Of a DNA stretch of 64,000 bases, positions 24,408-32,717 are shown in pieces (positions within the stretch are counted from its first letter, which is position 1; the number at the start of each line of letters is the position of its first letter). A program made the translations under genes and the position numbers. The stretch covers positions 91,520-155,519 of the forward strand of contig NZ_BSPW01000077.1 in the NCBI RefSeq assembly GCF_030161235.1. Reading direction: 5' to 3'. The notes under the pieces are model-generated. The model searched no databases. It was given only the letters and a program-made list of their open reading frames with translations, and was not told where the DNA came from. The DNA comes from Vibrio zhanjiangensis (GTDB lineage: Bacteria; Pseudomonadota; Gammaproteobacteria; Enterobacterales; Vibrionaceae).

Positions 24408-25313
24408 TTAAAGCAGCTCTGATACCACTTGTGCTAGATGGTTAAAGGTATTGACTCTTGAAGAACTGGGTCGCCACACTAAGCCTATATGTCGATGAGC
24501 TTGCTGCTCTGGGGGATCAATAACAACCAGATTTTGATTGTCAATCAGTCCGTGATCAATCGCCATTTGAGGAATAAAGGTAACGCCCATACCATTCGCC
24601 ACCATTTGTACCAAGGTATGCAGACTTGTTGCCGAGAATGGATTGATTTTTTCTTTACTTGTTAGCTGGCAAGCTGACACCGCATGTTCAGTCAAACAAT
24701 GCTCTTTTTCAAGCAGAAAAACGAACTCATCAGGTAGCTCATCGTACTTGATTGGTGTTCGTATTGTATTTGCTTGATGGCGACTAATGATCATTTTAAA
24801 TGGATCTTTGCCGACAATTTTACTTTCCATCCCATCAATATCAACGGGCAGGGCAAGGATGAGTACGTCCAACTCTCCATGACGCAACGCCGCAAGTAAA
24901 TTCTGGGTTGTATCTTCTCGAAGAAGTAAGTTAAGCATGGGAAAACGCTGATTAACTTCTTGAACCAAGTCACATAGCAAAAATGGCGCAATCGTTGGAA
25001 TGCAACCAAGTCTTAGTTTCCCTTGCATATCATCAGCTTGACAAAGTCGGCCTAATTCAACCAAGTCCTGCCCTTTGGCAAGCAGCTCACGACCTTGCTT
25101 GACGACTTGCTCACCCGTCAGGGTAAACACAAGCGGGCTTTTCTTGTCTTTTTTTTCATAGAGCGGGCAGCCAATCAAGTCTTCAATATTTTGAATACCT
25201 TTGCTCAAGGTCGATTGACTGACAAAACATTTTTTCGCAGCCTCGCTAAAATGACGAGTTTCATGCAAGGTGATCAGGTAATGTAATTGTTTGAGATTCG
25301 GCCACTTAATCAT
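24408..25313 (-). CDS. oxyR2: Hydrogen peroxide-sensing LysR regulator, OxyR2 type
   Basis: 301 residues. An N-terminal helix-turn-helix (HFSEAAKKCFVSQSTLSKGI) and a LysR effector domain. The redox pair is present: C206 and C215 in EHCLTEHAVSAC, matching C199/C208 of E. coli OxyR. Two residues before C206 is E204; most OxyR proteins have glycine there, and this glutamate is the mark of the peroxide-hypersensitive V. vulnificus OxyR2. It is divergent from a 2-Cys peroxiredoxin gene, the known OxyR2/Prx2 layout. No ribosome site is evident before the ATG. Confidence 0.9.
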   Translation of the reverse strand: MIKWPNLKQLHYLITLHETRHFSEAAKKCFVSQSTLSKGIQNIEDLIGCPLYEKKDKKSPLVFTLTGEQVVKQGRELLAKGQDLVELGRLCQADDMQGKLRLGCIPTIAPFLLCDLVQEVNQRFPMLNLLLREDTTQNLLAALRHGELDVLILALPVDIDGMESKIVGKDPFKMIISRHQANTIRTPIKYDELPDEFVFLLEKEHCLTEHAVSACQLTSKEKINPFSATSLHTLVQMVANGMGVTFIPQMAIDHGLIDNQNLVVIDPPEQQAHRHIGLVWRPSSSRVNTFNHLAQVVSELL

Positions 25314-25368
25314 GATTGTATTTTTAAAACATCGCTATCTAGTGATCAAAGCAGAGATTTTAACCTAT

Positions 25369-25410
25369 CGCTTTTTTCGATTAACTTAATCTATTTATTT
25401 CGCTTTTTTC
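25369..25410 (+). repeat. Direct repeat in the oxyR2/prx2 promoter region
   Basis: CGCTTTTTTC occurs at 25369-25378 and 25401-25410, exactly 32 bp apart (about three helical turns). The second copy overlaps where the prx2 -35 would be. It may be part of an activator site. Confidence 0.45.
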
Positions 25411-25427
25411 AATACTACAATCTGTAC

Positions 25428-25433
25428 TATAGT
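25428..25433 (+). promoter_or_regulatory. Candidate -10 of prx2
   Basis: TATAGT, 79 bp before the prx2 start. The matching -35 position is T-rich and poor (TTTTTC), as expected of a promoter that needs an activator such as OxyR2. Confidence 0.5.
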
Positions 25434-25511
25434 TTGTCTCGCACAAACACAGACCAAACCAAAATTACTCAACATGGTTTGGAACTAACCATACTTTTTA
25501 GGAGCAAAAAA

Positions 25512-26120
25512 ATGGTACTAGTAGGTCGTCAAGCCCCTGATTTTACTGCGGCAGCTGTTCTAGGTAACGGTGAAATCGTTGACAACTTCAACTTTGCAGA
25601 ATTCACTAAAGGTAAGAAAGCGGTGGTTTTCTTCTACCCACTAGATTTCACGTTCGTTTGCCCATCAGAACTTATTGCATTCGATAACCGTCTCGGTGAT
25701 TTCAAAGAAAAAGGTGTTGAGGTAATCGGTGTATCTATCGATTCTCAGTTCTCACACAACGCATGGCGTAACACGGCTATCGAAAATGGCGGTATCGGTG
25801 AAGTAAAATACCCTCTTGTTGCCGATGTTAAGCACGAAATCTGCAAAGCTTACGACGTTGAGCACCCAGAAGCAGGCGTTGCATTCCGTGGTTCTTTCCT
25901 AATTGACGAAGAAGGCGTGGTACGCCACCAAGTCGTTAACGATCTACCACTTGGTCGTAATATCGATGAGATGCTACGTATGGTTGATGCTCTAAACTTC
26001 CACCAAAAGCATGGCGAAGTATGCCCAGCACAATGGGAAGAAGGTAAAGCGGGCATGGATGCTTCTCCTAAAGGTGTAGCGGCATTCTTATCTGAGCACG
26101 CAAGCGACCTAAGCAAGTAA
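25512..26120 (+). CDS. prx2: Typical 2-Cys peroxiredoxin (Prx2, AhpC/TSA family)
   Basis: 202 residues. The open frame extends further upstream, but the ATG at 25512 with TTAGGAG before it gives the family start MVLVGRQAPDFTA. The peroxidatic cysteine is C50 (PLDFTFVCPSE) and the resolving cysteine C171 (HGEVCPAQW). It reduces peroxides in the cytoplasm. The C-terminus ends without the YF helix of oxidation-sensitive enzymes. It is divergent from oxyR2, which most likely activates it, and is followed by its own terminator. Confidence 0.95.
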   Translation: MVLVGRQAPDFTAAAVLGNGEIVDNFNFAEFTKGKKAVVFFYPLDFTFVCPSELIAFDNRLGDFKEKGVEVIGVSIDSQFSHNAWRNTAIENGGIGEVKYPLVADVKHEICKAYDVEHPEAGVAFRGSFLIDEEGVVRHQVVNDLPLGRNIDEMLRMVDALNFHQKHGEVCPAQWEEGKAGMDASPKGVAAFLSEHASDLSK

Positions 26121-26180
26121 TAAATGCTTCTTTCACAACTTGGTGCATAAATACCTGTTGGTATAAGGAACCATTTTTTA

Positions 26181-26218
26181 AAGGGCCCAAACAGCGTTTG
26201 GGCCCTTATTATTTTTGT
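26181..26218 (+). terminator. Terminator after prx2
   Basis: AAGGGCCCAAAC-AGC-GTTTGGGCCCTT: a 12-bp perfect GC-rich stem, then ATTATTTTTG. Confidence 0.93.
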
Positions 26219-26253
26219 TTCTGTCCAATATTCGTTCGTCAATCAGTGTAGAC

Positions 26254-26301
26254 AAAAAGACAACATATCGATAAAAAGACATAAGGTATCGACCTAAAGA
26301 C
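26254..26301 (+). repeat. Phased TAAAGAC-like direct repeats upstream of dapD
   Basis: AAAAAGAC at 26254 and 26273 and CTAAAGAC at 26294, spaced 19 and 21 bp, with ATATCGA/GTATCGA between them. The two-turn phasing suggests a protein binding on one DNA face. Confidence 0.4.
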
Positions 26302-26363
26302 TTTATCTAGCCTGATACTTTAAAGTCGAAAATTCTCTCTTTATGATGAACTCAATACTGTTT

Positions 26364-26389
26364 GGCAAGGAAGCGCTATTTTCCTTGCC
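26364..26389 (+). promoter_or_regulatory. Hairpin in the dapD leader
   Basis: GGCAAGGAA, 8-nt loop, TTCCTTGCC: 9-bp perfect arms ending 28 bp before the dapD ATG. No T-run follows. It could affect dapD message stability or translation. Confidence 0.4.
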
Positions 26390-26417
26390 CCACGAATAAC
26401 CAATGGAGATTCAACAC

Positions 26418-27452
26418 ATGGCCTACTTTTCTCTTGCTTTCGGCAGCGCAACAAAAAACCGCGATGGAAAAATTATTGAAGCATTTTTCCCCTATCCCGT
26501 TATGGCGCCAACGGACGCACTTGTCGATTCACTCGCTGAAATCACTGGTTATCAGCAAGGAAATCAAGCTATTGAAATCTCAACAAGCCAAAGTGCTTTG
26601 CTTGCTGCAGCATTCGAAAAAAGTGGCGATACGAGCAACGCCGCTTTTGCAGCAAAAGCGGCCGAATCTAATAATCAGCCTTTGGTCTTGGTAATTCTCG
26701 CCACTGATGACAAACCCGCTTCTGTCGCTGAAGGTTTTCTTAAACTGCAACTTATCTCTAACCGTCTAGTTCTGCCTCACGGCACTGTCCTTGATGGGAT
26801 TTTTGGCCTACTGCACAATATTGCTTGGACAAATGAAGGACCGATTGATCTTCCAGAACTCGCAGAGCGTCAAATCGAAGCTCGTTTGGCAGGACGTCAC
26901 CTATCGGTCGATTGTGTGGACAAGTTCCCTAAAATGGTCGATTACGTTGTCCCAACAGGTATTCGTATTGCCGATACTGCGCGCGTTCGTCTTGGTGCGC
27001 ACGTGGGTGAAGGCACCACAGTGATGCATGAAGGCTTTATCAATTTCAATGCAGGAACGACAGGAACGAGCATGGTTGAAGGGCGTATCTCTGCTGGTGT
27101 TGTCGTGGGTGATGGTTCTGATATTGGCGGCGGCGCATCCATTATGGGCACACTGTCTGGTGGTGGTTCTGTTGTGGTTTCTATCGGCGAAAGCTCATTG
27201 CTGGGTGCAAACTCCGGACTTGGCTTCCCACTTGGCGATCGCTGTACGGTCGAATCTGGTTTGTATGTTACCGCTGGCTCAAAGGTTTTGATGCTGGATT
27301 CACAAGGTAAAGAAGTGGAGACAGTGAAAGCGCGCGATCTTGCGGGCGTATCGGATCTGCTCTTTCGTCGCAACTCAATCACAGGCCAAATTGAGTGTCT
27401 CGCCAACAAGACTGCGGTAGAGCTCAACTCTGAATTACATAGCAACAACTAA
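26418..27452 (+). CDS. dapD: Tetrahydrodipicolinate N-succinyltransferase
   Basis: 344 residues from the ATG at 26418 (MAYFSLAFGSATKN), preceded by GGAG; an in-frame ATG at 26403 adds five residues. It transfers succinyl from succinyl-CoA to tetrahydrodipicolinate in lysine and diaminopimelate synthesis. The left-handed beta-helix repeats run at about residues 180-270 (TARVRLGAHVGEGTTVMHEGF, split; ISAGVVVGDGSDIGGGASI). It is the long form seen in vibrios and pseudomonads rather than the 274-residue E. coli form. A leader hairpin and direct repeats lie upstream. Confidence 0.95.
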   Translation: MAYFSLAFGSATKNRDGKIIEAFFPYPVMAPTDALVDSLAEITGYQQGNQAIEISTSQSALLAAAFEKSGDTSNAAFAAKAAESNNQPLVLVILATDDKPASVAEGFLKLQLISNRLVLPHGTVLDGIFGLLHNIAWTNEGPIDLPELAERQIEARLAGRHLSVDCVDKFPKMVDYVVPTGIRIADTARVRLGAHVGEGTTVMHEGFINFNAGTTGTSMVEGRISAGVVVGDGSDIGGGASIMGTLSGGGSVVVSIGESSLLGANSGLGFPLGDRCTVESGLYVTAGSKVLMLDSQGKEVETVKARDLAGVSDLLFRRNSITGQIECLANKTAVELNSELHSNN

Positions 27453-27470
27453 ACTCAGCGAACAAATGCC

Positions 27471-27502
27471 AAAAGGCTGATGTTTATACATCAGCCTTTT
27501 TG
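27471..27502 (+). terminator. Terminator after dapD
   Basis: AAAAGGCTGATG-TTTATA-CATCAGCCTTTT followed by TG: a 12-bp stem that is also symmetric enough to act on nnrS transcription from the other side. Confidence 0.92.
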
Positions 27503-27531
27503 TTGAAATCCAAAATGTCTCTTTTAGGGGA

Positions 27532-28716
27532 TTATCCAGGATAACCATCCACCCTCGCTTTCAGCAACATGGCACCAAACTTAGTTACGTATGAAGCGAA
27601 TGCCAAAATCCAAAGTAAGCCAGTAATGTCCACCAGTAGGCTCATGTGTTCAGGCCAAAGTGTGACACCGACACTTCGCACTAATGCTGCTGCCATTAAG
27701 AAAGCAAAACCAAAGGCCATATTGGGGCCTTGATAAATTGAATGTCCCGTATGTCCCATCGTGACTCGAGTGATCATAGACAAAATTAAACCGCCAAGAG
27801 CACCAATAGCAAATAAGTGCAGTATATTATGGGCTGCAAATACATCATTTAATCCAACTCTTAATATCAGACTGATAGGGATACATAAATAAGCTAGATG
27901 CAGTGACCACAATAAAGGCTCTTGATAGGTACGCCAAGGCTTCCACCTCAGCAGGATAATAAAATGGGCAGCGCCAGACAACAGCATGGGAATTTCATCC
28001 CAATTCCCCCATTCCTCAGGTAAAAAACTCAGGTTAAACAACACAAACATTGGCAAGATAGCGAACAATTCAAGCCAAATAATAGCTTTAGGCTTTGGAA
28101 TCTCTAGCCGGCGAGCTGTAAAGAATGGGATCACTCTCATGCCCATAATTGAAAGCAAGATCGTAAACCACCACAGCATTGCCTGCCACACAGCCGAAGC
28201 AGAAAAATGGCCAATCCCTTGCAGTGCAGCGTAGCTCGCTAAATTGGCAAATATGGCCAAACCAAACAAGGGAATAAAGAACGCATTACGCCATCCTCTC
28301 GACTTAATCACTCGAGTGCCTATTTCATATGCAGATACGGCAATAAATAGGGTTTCAATGGTTGCGATAAACCACAAAGGTGATTCTGTCCAAAACAGCA
28401 TCCGAGGTAATAACCACAAGCCAACCAACAATGCCAACCTATGGCCTTTAGTTCCATTTAGCCCAGTCCAGTTCTGTACCGCTGTCAGTACAAATCCCAC
28501 CACCACTGCCATACAAAACCCAAACAACATCTCGTGTACATGCCACCAAAGCGCAGGAACTTGCAATCTATTCGGTTGCCCTACGTGAAACATCCACACC
28601 CAAAGCGCTATAGCGACTATGGCATAAATAGCGCCACAGAGGAAAAAAGGTCGAAAACCTAAGCGTAAAATGGGTATAATTGCGTCTTCTGTTCTTCTAT
28701 CACTAATATTGAGCAC
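27532..28716 (-). CDS. nnrS: NnrS family haem-copper membrane protein
   Basis: 394 residues with about twelve hydrophobic segments across the whole length. GTG start behind GAGGGGAA. The family N-terminus LRLGFRPFFLCGAIYAI and the histidine-bearing stretch ALWWHVHEMLFGFC (about residues 52-65), with NWTGLNGTKG, are typical of NnrS. These inner membrane proteins help cells withstand nitric oxide in vibrios, where NsrR controls them. I could not find a convincing NsrR site upstream. It is divergent from a GGCT-fold gene. Confidence 0.92.
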   Translation of the reverse strand: MLNISDRRTEDAIIPILRLGFRPFFLCGAIYAIVAIALWVWMFHVGQPNRLQVPALWWHVHEMLFGFCMAVVVGFVLTAVQNWTGLNGTKGHRLALLVGLWLLPRMLFWTESPLWFIATIETLFIAVSAYEIGTRVIKSRGWRNAFFIPLFGLAIFANLASYAALQGIGHFSASAVWQAMLWWFTILLSIMGMRVIPFFTARRLEIPKPKAIIWLELFAILPMFVLFNLSFLPEEWGNWDEIPMLLSGAAHFIILLRWKPWRTYQEPLLWSLHLAYLCIPISLILRVGLNDVFAAHNILHLFAIGALGGLILSMITRVTMGHTGHSIYQGPNMAFGFAFLMAAALVRSVGVTLWPEHMSLLVDITGLLWILAFASYVTKFGAMLLKARVDGYPG

Positions 28717-28985
28717 AGATTCCCCTCAGCAAAAACAAACTAATGAGTTATTAGTTAGCAATTTTCATTCCAATATTTAACTACTTGTTTATTCGAATAA
28801 AAGCAAAAAAATATGTCAAAAAGACTAATAATGCGAGAGGTCACATTGACACAATAAATACATAATCACTCTATAAAATCAACATACCTTTATGAGACAA
28901 GTTCAATTTAGTGAAGAGGTTGGCCGGTAAAGCTGTTATCTTTAGTGACACCCATAGAGTAAGCCAATAACAAAAGGACAATGCA

Positions 28986-29540
28986 GTGGCGACTTATATT
29001 TTTGGTTATGGCAGCTTAATTAATTCCGCATCAAGGCAATTGACGGGCGCAACAGGCCTTGCATACCCTGCGATCATTCATGGATTTAAGCGTACATGGG
29101 GTAAACTTGATAAAAGTGACACCCTATCACCTCTCGTGGTGCAAAAAGGCCAAGGATTAGTCAATGGCGTGTTAATTGAAATCCAGGCAAGTGAACTGCA
29201 AGAGTTTGATATCCGCGAGCGCAGCTATTCTCGAGTCCAAGTTTCACCTTCTCAGATTGGCAGCGATGCGATCATCACTTCAGATGACAACGTCTGGCTA
29301 TATTTGAATAACAATGCTAAGCCGCCCTGTCAACAAGTCCCTATCATGCAAAGCTATGTCGACACCGTCCTCGCCGGCTGCTTAGAAATTTCAGAGCCTT
29401 TTGCCAAACAATTTATTGAACATACTTTAGGTTGGCACTTTCCCCGCCAAGATGATCGCCATCAGCCGCAATATACTCATTTAGCGGGTGTTTATCAGCA
29501 TCATTATGCTCTAATAGATAAACTATTAAAGGGAGCCTAA
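28986..29540 (+). CDS. Gamma-glutamylcyclotransferase-fold protein
   Basis: 184 residues with a GTG start; AAAAGGA eight bases before it decides the start, since the nearby ATG at 28981 is in another frame. The GGCT substrate-loop motif YIFGYGSLINSASR is at residues 4-17, and the acidic residue needed for cyclotransferase is plausibly E58 or the following RERSYSRV region. Proteins of this fold release 5-oxoproline from gamma-glutamyl compounds, but many members have other or unknown roles. It appears monocistronic and converges on an outer membrane barrel gene. Confidence 0.82.
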   Translation: MATYIFGYGSLINSASRQLTGATGLAYPAIIHGFKRTWGKLDKSDTLSPLVVQKGQGLVNGVLIEIQASELQEFDIRERSYSRVQVSPSQIGSDAIITSDDNVWLYLNNNAKPPCQQVPIMQSYVDTVLAGCLEISEPFAKQFIEHTLGWHFPRQDDRHQPQYTHLAGVYQHHYALIDKLLKGA

Positions 29541-29569
29541 GCTCCCTAGTTTGTAAAATTTCGTTAGGC

Positions 29570-30121
29570 TTAGAATTTGTATTCGATTCCGCCGTAGATG
29601 GTGTCTAAATCTATCTCTACACCAAGAAATTCAGGTGATGCTTTACGATAGCCAAGATTAAGTAGCCAGTTTTTATTTAGCGCATAACCTGTTTCAATAC
29701 CATAAGTCAGCGTGGTATCTGTCTCGGTGTTGTATGTCACAGTTGGTGTCTCTAGGTTATATAAAAAATATCCCAATCCTAAGTGAGCACCTAAATAAAA
29801 GTCGCTACTTCCGATAAAATACTTAGGCTTGATATTAACGCCTACCGAGGCAAAATCTTCTGTCACACCATAAGCGTGATCAACCTCACCATAATGAGCT
29901 AAATCAGCTTCTACCCCAATTACAAAGTTTTCATACAGCTCAAAACTGTAACCTGCATTTAAAGCAAAGCCTGTTGTCCTCTCATCATAACCATTAATAT
30001 CTACGGAAGCATTCGTTGACATAACGTCGGCGCCAATATACCAACCATCACTTACATATTCTGAGCCAACTGCTTGAAACGAAGCCGCTGCAATTAGAGC
30101 GGCTAAAACTGCTTTTTTCAT
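29570..30121 (-). CDS. Small outer membrane beta-barrel protein
   Basis: 183 residues. Signal peptide MKKAVLAALIAAASFQAVGS, then alternating beta strands rich in Tyr and Gly (DGWYIGADVMS, GFALNAGYSFELY, FYLGAHLGLGYFLYN, YGGIEYKF). The C-terminal phenylalanine is the BamA recognition signal. This looks like an eight-stranded OmpW/OmpA-like barrel in the outer membrane. Function and cargo are unknown. A 10-bp hairpin in the leader reaches to the edge of its ribosome site. Confidence 0.88.
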   Translation of the reverse strand: MKKAVLAALIAAASFQAVGSEYVSDGWYIGADVMSTNASVDINGYDERTTGFALNAGYSFELYENFVIGVEADLAHYGEVDHAYGVTEDFASVGVNIKPKYFIGSSDFYLGAHLGLGYFLYNLETPTVTYNTETDTTLTYGIETGYALNKNWLLNLGYRKASPEFLGVEIDLDTIYGGIEYKF

Positions 30122-30130
30122 TTTTAATTC

Positions 30131-30171
30131 CTATTATTCGACTTACAACACAAATATCTGGCGAATAATAG
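30131..30171 (-). promoter_or_regulatory. Leader hairpin abutting the ribosome site of the outer membrane barrel gene
   Basis: On the minus strand CTATTATTCG ... CGAATAATAG with 21 nt between; the stem ends in the AGGAA ribosome site nine bases before the ATG. Perfect 10-bp arms. It could control translation or be an sRNA target. Confidence 0.45.
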
Positions 30172-30352
30172 AGTTAAACCAACAGTAAAAAAACAACTGA
30201 CATTATGCACATTGATTCTCATCACAATAATATTCATCAATTCTATGAATAGCAAAAAATGCAACAGCAAAAACACAATATATAGTTGAATATATTATAA
30301 ATTCTCTTTTTTAATACACTACGCTTAATACAGGTCATTAGCATTTAATCAA

Positions 30353-31444
30353 GTGATATCGCCAAGTATGCAGATACCCTATTCATCACAGTGGCAACAG
30401 GTCAAAATTGCCCTATATCAAGATCGCATTTTGTATATTTACGTACTGCTAACAAGCCTGCTTGTCTACCTACTTGCGCGTATATTTGTTGATAGTCCGT
30501 CTGTAAGATTTGATCCCCTGATTTACATTGCCACTTTGCTCCAGGTTTGCTATGTCTCTTTTCTTGTCTGGGCATCAGGCTTTTATCTCTACCTTGCTTA
30601 TCATAAAACGCCCCATCCTCTGCACCACTTTATTCAGGCCATAAAAAGGGCGGGGAATCCACCGCACAAAGCCATCAGCTTTATCCTTTTACTCCTAGTG
30701 CTAAACTTAACTTTTTCTAGCTATACCTTTATTAAACCACTTATTCCTGACATCAATCCTTTCCAATACGATTTGCTGTTTTATCATATCGATCAATGGC
30801 TGCATTTTGGCTACGACCCTTGGCAACTGACCCACCAAATTTTCAGCAGCGCCATCGCAACCAGCGCGCTAAATATTCTCTATCATCTGTGGTTTTTGTT
30901 GATGTGGGGAGCCGTGCTGTTTTTTGTCGTCAGGCGAGACTTAGTAAGGTTGAGGCTTCAATTTTTACTTACTTTTCTCTCGAGTTGGCTACTTATTGGT
31001 GGCATTGGGGCCATCACTCTATCTTCTGCTGGGCCCTGCTACTTACATTTACTTGATCCAGAGGTACTTTACTACCAACCATTAATGCAAAGGCTGACAG
31101 AGCAAAGCCTAGAGTTAACTCAACTCGGCTGGTTTAAACTTTGGGCACTGGATGTACAAAATACGCTTTGGCAACTGCATATTAACCAACAATCTGCCAT
31201 TGGCGGAGGCATTTCAGCCATGCCTAGTATGCATGTATCTATCGCGGTCTTAATGGCAATAGCTGCATATCGCCATCAAAAAAAGCTAGGGCTGATAATG
31301 TGGATCTACGCAATCACTATTCAGATCGGCTCAGTGCATCTTGCTTGGCATTACGCTGTCGATGGTTACCTAAGTGCAATATTGACGGCGTGTTTGTGGA
31401 AAGGTATTGGCTGGATACAAAATCACTTTAGCCAATCACACTAG
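30353..31444 (+). CDS. PAP2-family membrane phosphatase (Aur1/Ipt1-like)
   Basis: 363 residues with at least six hydrophobic segments. The PAP2 catalytic motifs lie near the C-terminus: AMPSMHVSIAVLMA at about residue 288 and HLAWHYAVDGYLSA at about 325. Such proteins remove or transfer phosphate from lipids at the outer side of the inner membrane. The start is uncertain: GTG at 30353 or ATG at 30368, neither with a clear ribosome site. Neighbours do not indicate a pathway. Confidence 0.85.
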   Translation: MISPSMQIPYSSQWQQVKIALYQDRILYIYVLLTSLLVYLLARIFVDSPSVRFDPLIYIATLLQVCYVSFLVWASGFYLYLAYHKTPHPLHHFIQAIKRAGNPPHKAISFILLLLVLNLTFSSYTFIKPLIPDINPFQYDLLFYHIDQWLHFGYDPWQLTHQIFSSAIATSALNILYHLWFLLMWGAVLFFVVRRDLVRLRLQFLLTFLSSWLLIGGIGAITLSSAGPCYLHLLDPEVLYYQPLMQRLTEQSLELTQLGWFKLWALDVQNTLWQLHINQQSAIGGGISAMPSMHVSIAVLMAIAAYRHQKKLGLIMWIYAITIQIGSVHLAWHYAVDGYLSAILTACLWKGIGWIQNHFSQSH

Positions 31445-31561
31445 GCGAAATTGTTCACCGCTATCTACTCTCACTTATGATAGTAAAATCATTAATTTGT
31501 CATGATTTTGCTCTATTGTGTGTTGCTGTAAGTTAATTATTGATAAATCGGCACTTTAAGT

Positions 31562-32704
31562 ATGTTTGCTATATTTAAAACTTTTTTTTGGCTAGGTTGG
31601 GTAAGCTTTGGTGGCCCCGCAGCCCACATAGGCTATTTTCGCCAAACTTTTGTTAACCAGTTCAAATGGTTAGATGACAAAGAGTATGCTCAGCTTGTGG
31701 CCTTAAGTCAGTTTTTGCCTGGACCAGGATCGAGTCAAGTGGGCTTTGCTATTGGATACAAACGCGGTGGGTTACTTGGGGCGATATTGGCGTTTCTCGG
31801 CTTTACGCTTCCTTCGGTGATTATCATGCTATGCCTTGCTTTACTGAGCAGTGAATTAAGCCAGAATCCCTTGTTCCAAAGTATCGTTCATAGCTTGAAG
31901 CTGCTCGCCGTTATCGTCGTGGCCGATGCAACCTGGGGAATGTATCACAGCTTCTGTAAGCAAAGACTCACCGTCAGTCTATGTTTTGCTACAACATCTG
32001 CACTGCTCCTACTTCCCAGCATATCAACACAGCTGATTGTTTTAGCCCTTGCAGCAATGATTGGCGCAAAGTACCTCGCTTTAAATGGCACTCAGACCAA
32101 TAATAGCTTTAAGCCCTCGCTCTGGCCATTGGTGCTTTTTTGTCTTCTTATCGTGCTGCCATTTCTGACGTCAACGACACCTGTTATCCAGTTGTTTAGT
32201 GACTTTTTTCAGGCTGGAAGTTTAGTATTCGGCGGTGGCCATGTCGTTCTGCCTCTACTGCAAAATATGGTTGGCGATCAGATATCCCAAGATGCTTTTC
32301 TGACTGGTTATGCCACTGCGCAAGCTGTACCTGGCCCTATGTTTACTTTCGCCACTTACATAGGCTATCAACTGATGCCAGAGGCCCCGATTACAGGCGC
32401 GTTAGTTGCAACATTAGGTGTTTTTTTACCGGGGTTCCTGCTCCTTCTTTGCGTGCTTAAACATTGGCAATACCTTGCTCAAATACCCAAAATTTCAGGC
32501 GCGTTGAATGGCATCAATGCGACCGTGGTCGGACTGCTGTTAGCCGCACTCTATCAACCTGTATTTACGAGTGCAATACTAAGCACAAGCGATCTTGTGT
32601 TTGTTCTTTTTGGGTTCTATCTATACAAAGAACTAAAACTGCCGATGATATGGGTCGTGTGCAGTTTTATTATCATAGGAAGCTTGAGTCATTACGCCGG
32701 CTAA
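31562..32704 (+). CDS. chrA: Chromate transporter ChrA
   Basis: 380 residues with two homologous CHR halves, each with the family motifs: WVSFGGPAAHIGYFRQTFV and QFLPGPGSSQVGFAIGY in the first, FGGGHVVLPLLQNMV and AQAVPGPMFTFATYIGY in the second. ChrA exports chromate by proton antiport in the inner membrane. There is no linked chrB regulator. It converges on tadD with a 13-bp gap and no obvious terminator, so read-through into the antisense of the Tad locus is possible. Confidence 0.94.
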   Translation: MFAIFKTFFWLGWVSFGGPAAHIGYFRQTFVNQFKWLDDKEYAQLVALSQFLPGPGSSQVGFAIGYKRGGLLGAILAFLGFTLPSVIIMLCLALLSSELSQNPLFQSIVHSLKLLAVIVVADATWGMYHSFCKQRLTVSLCFATTSALLLLPSISTQLIVLALAAMIGAKYLALNGTQTNNSFKPSLWPLVLFCLLIVLPFLTSTTPVIQLFSDFFQAGSLVFGGGHVVLPLLQNMVGDQISQDAFLTGYATAQAVPGPMFTFATYIGYQLMPEAPITGALVATLGVFLPGFLLLLCVLKHWQYLAQIPKISGALNGINATVVGLLLAALYQPVFTSAILSTSDLVFVLFGFYLYKELKLPMIWVVCSFIIIGSLSHYAG

Positions 32705-32717
32705 CTCGTGGCACTAA

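Noticed and set aside
25287..25511. N-terminal extension of the peroxiredoxin
   Set aside because: The frame is open but covers the promoter and overlaps the oxyR2 start; the family start with a ribosome site is at 25512.
26942..27448. 168-codon minus-strand ORF across dapD
   Set aside because: Antisense to the conserved beta-helix part of DapD; the Pro/Ser/Thr-rich translation is a frame shadow.
28717..28985. NsrR or FNR site before nnrS
   Set aside because: I found only isolated half-sites; none matched well enough to report.
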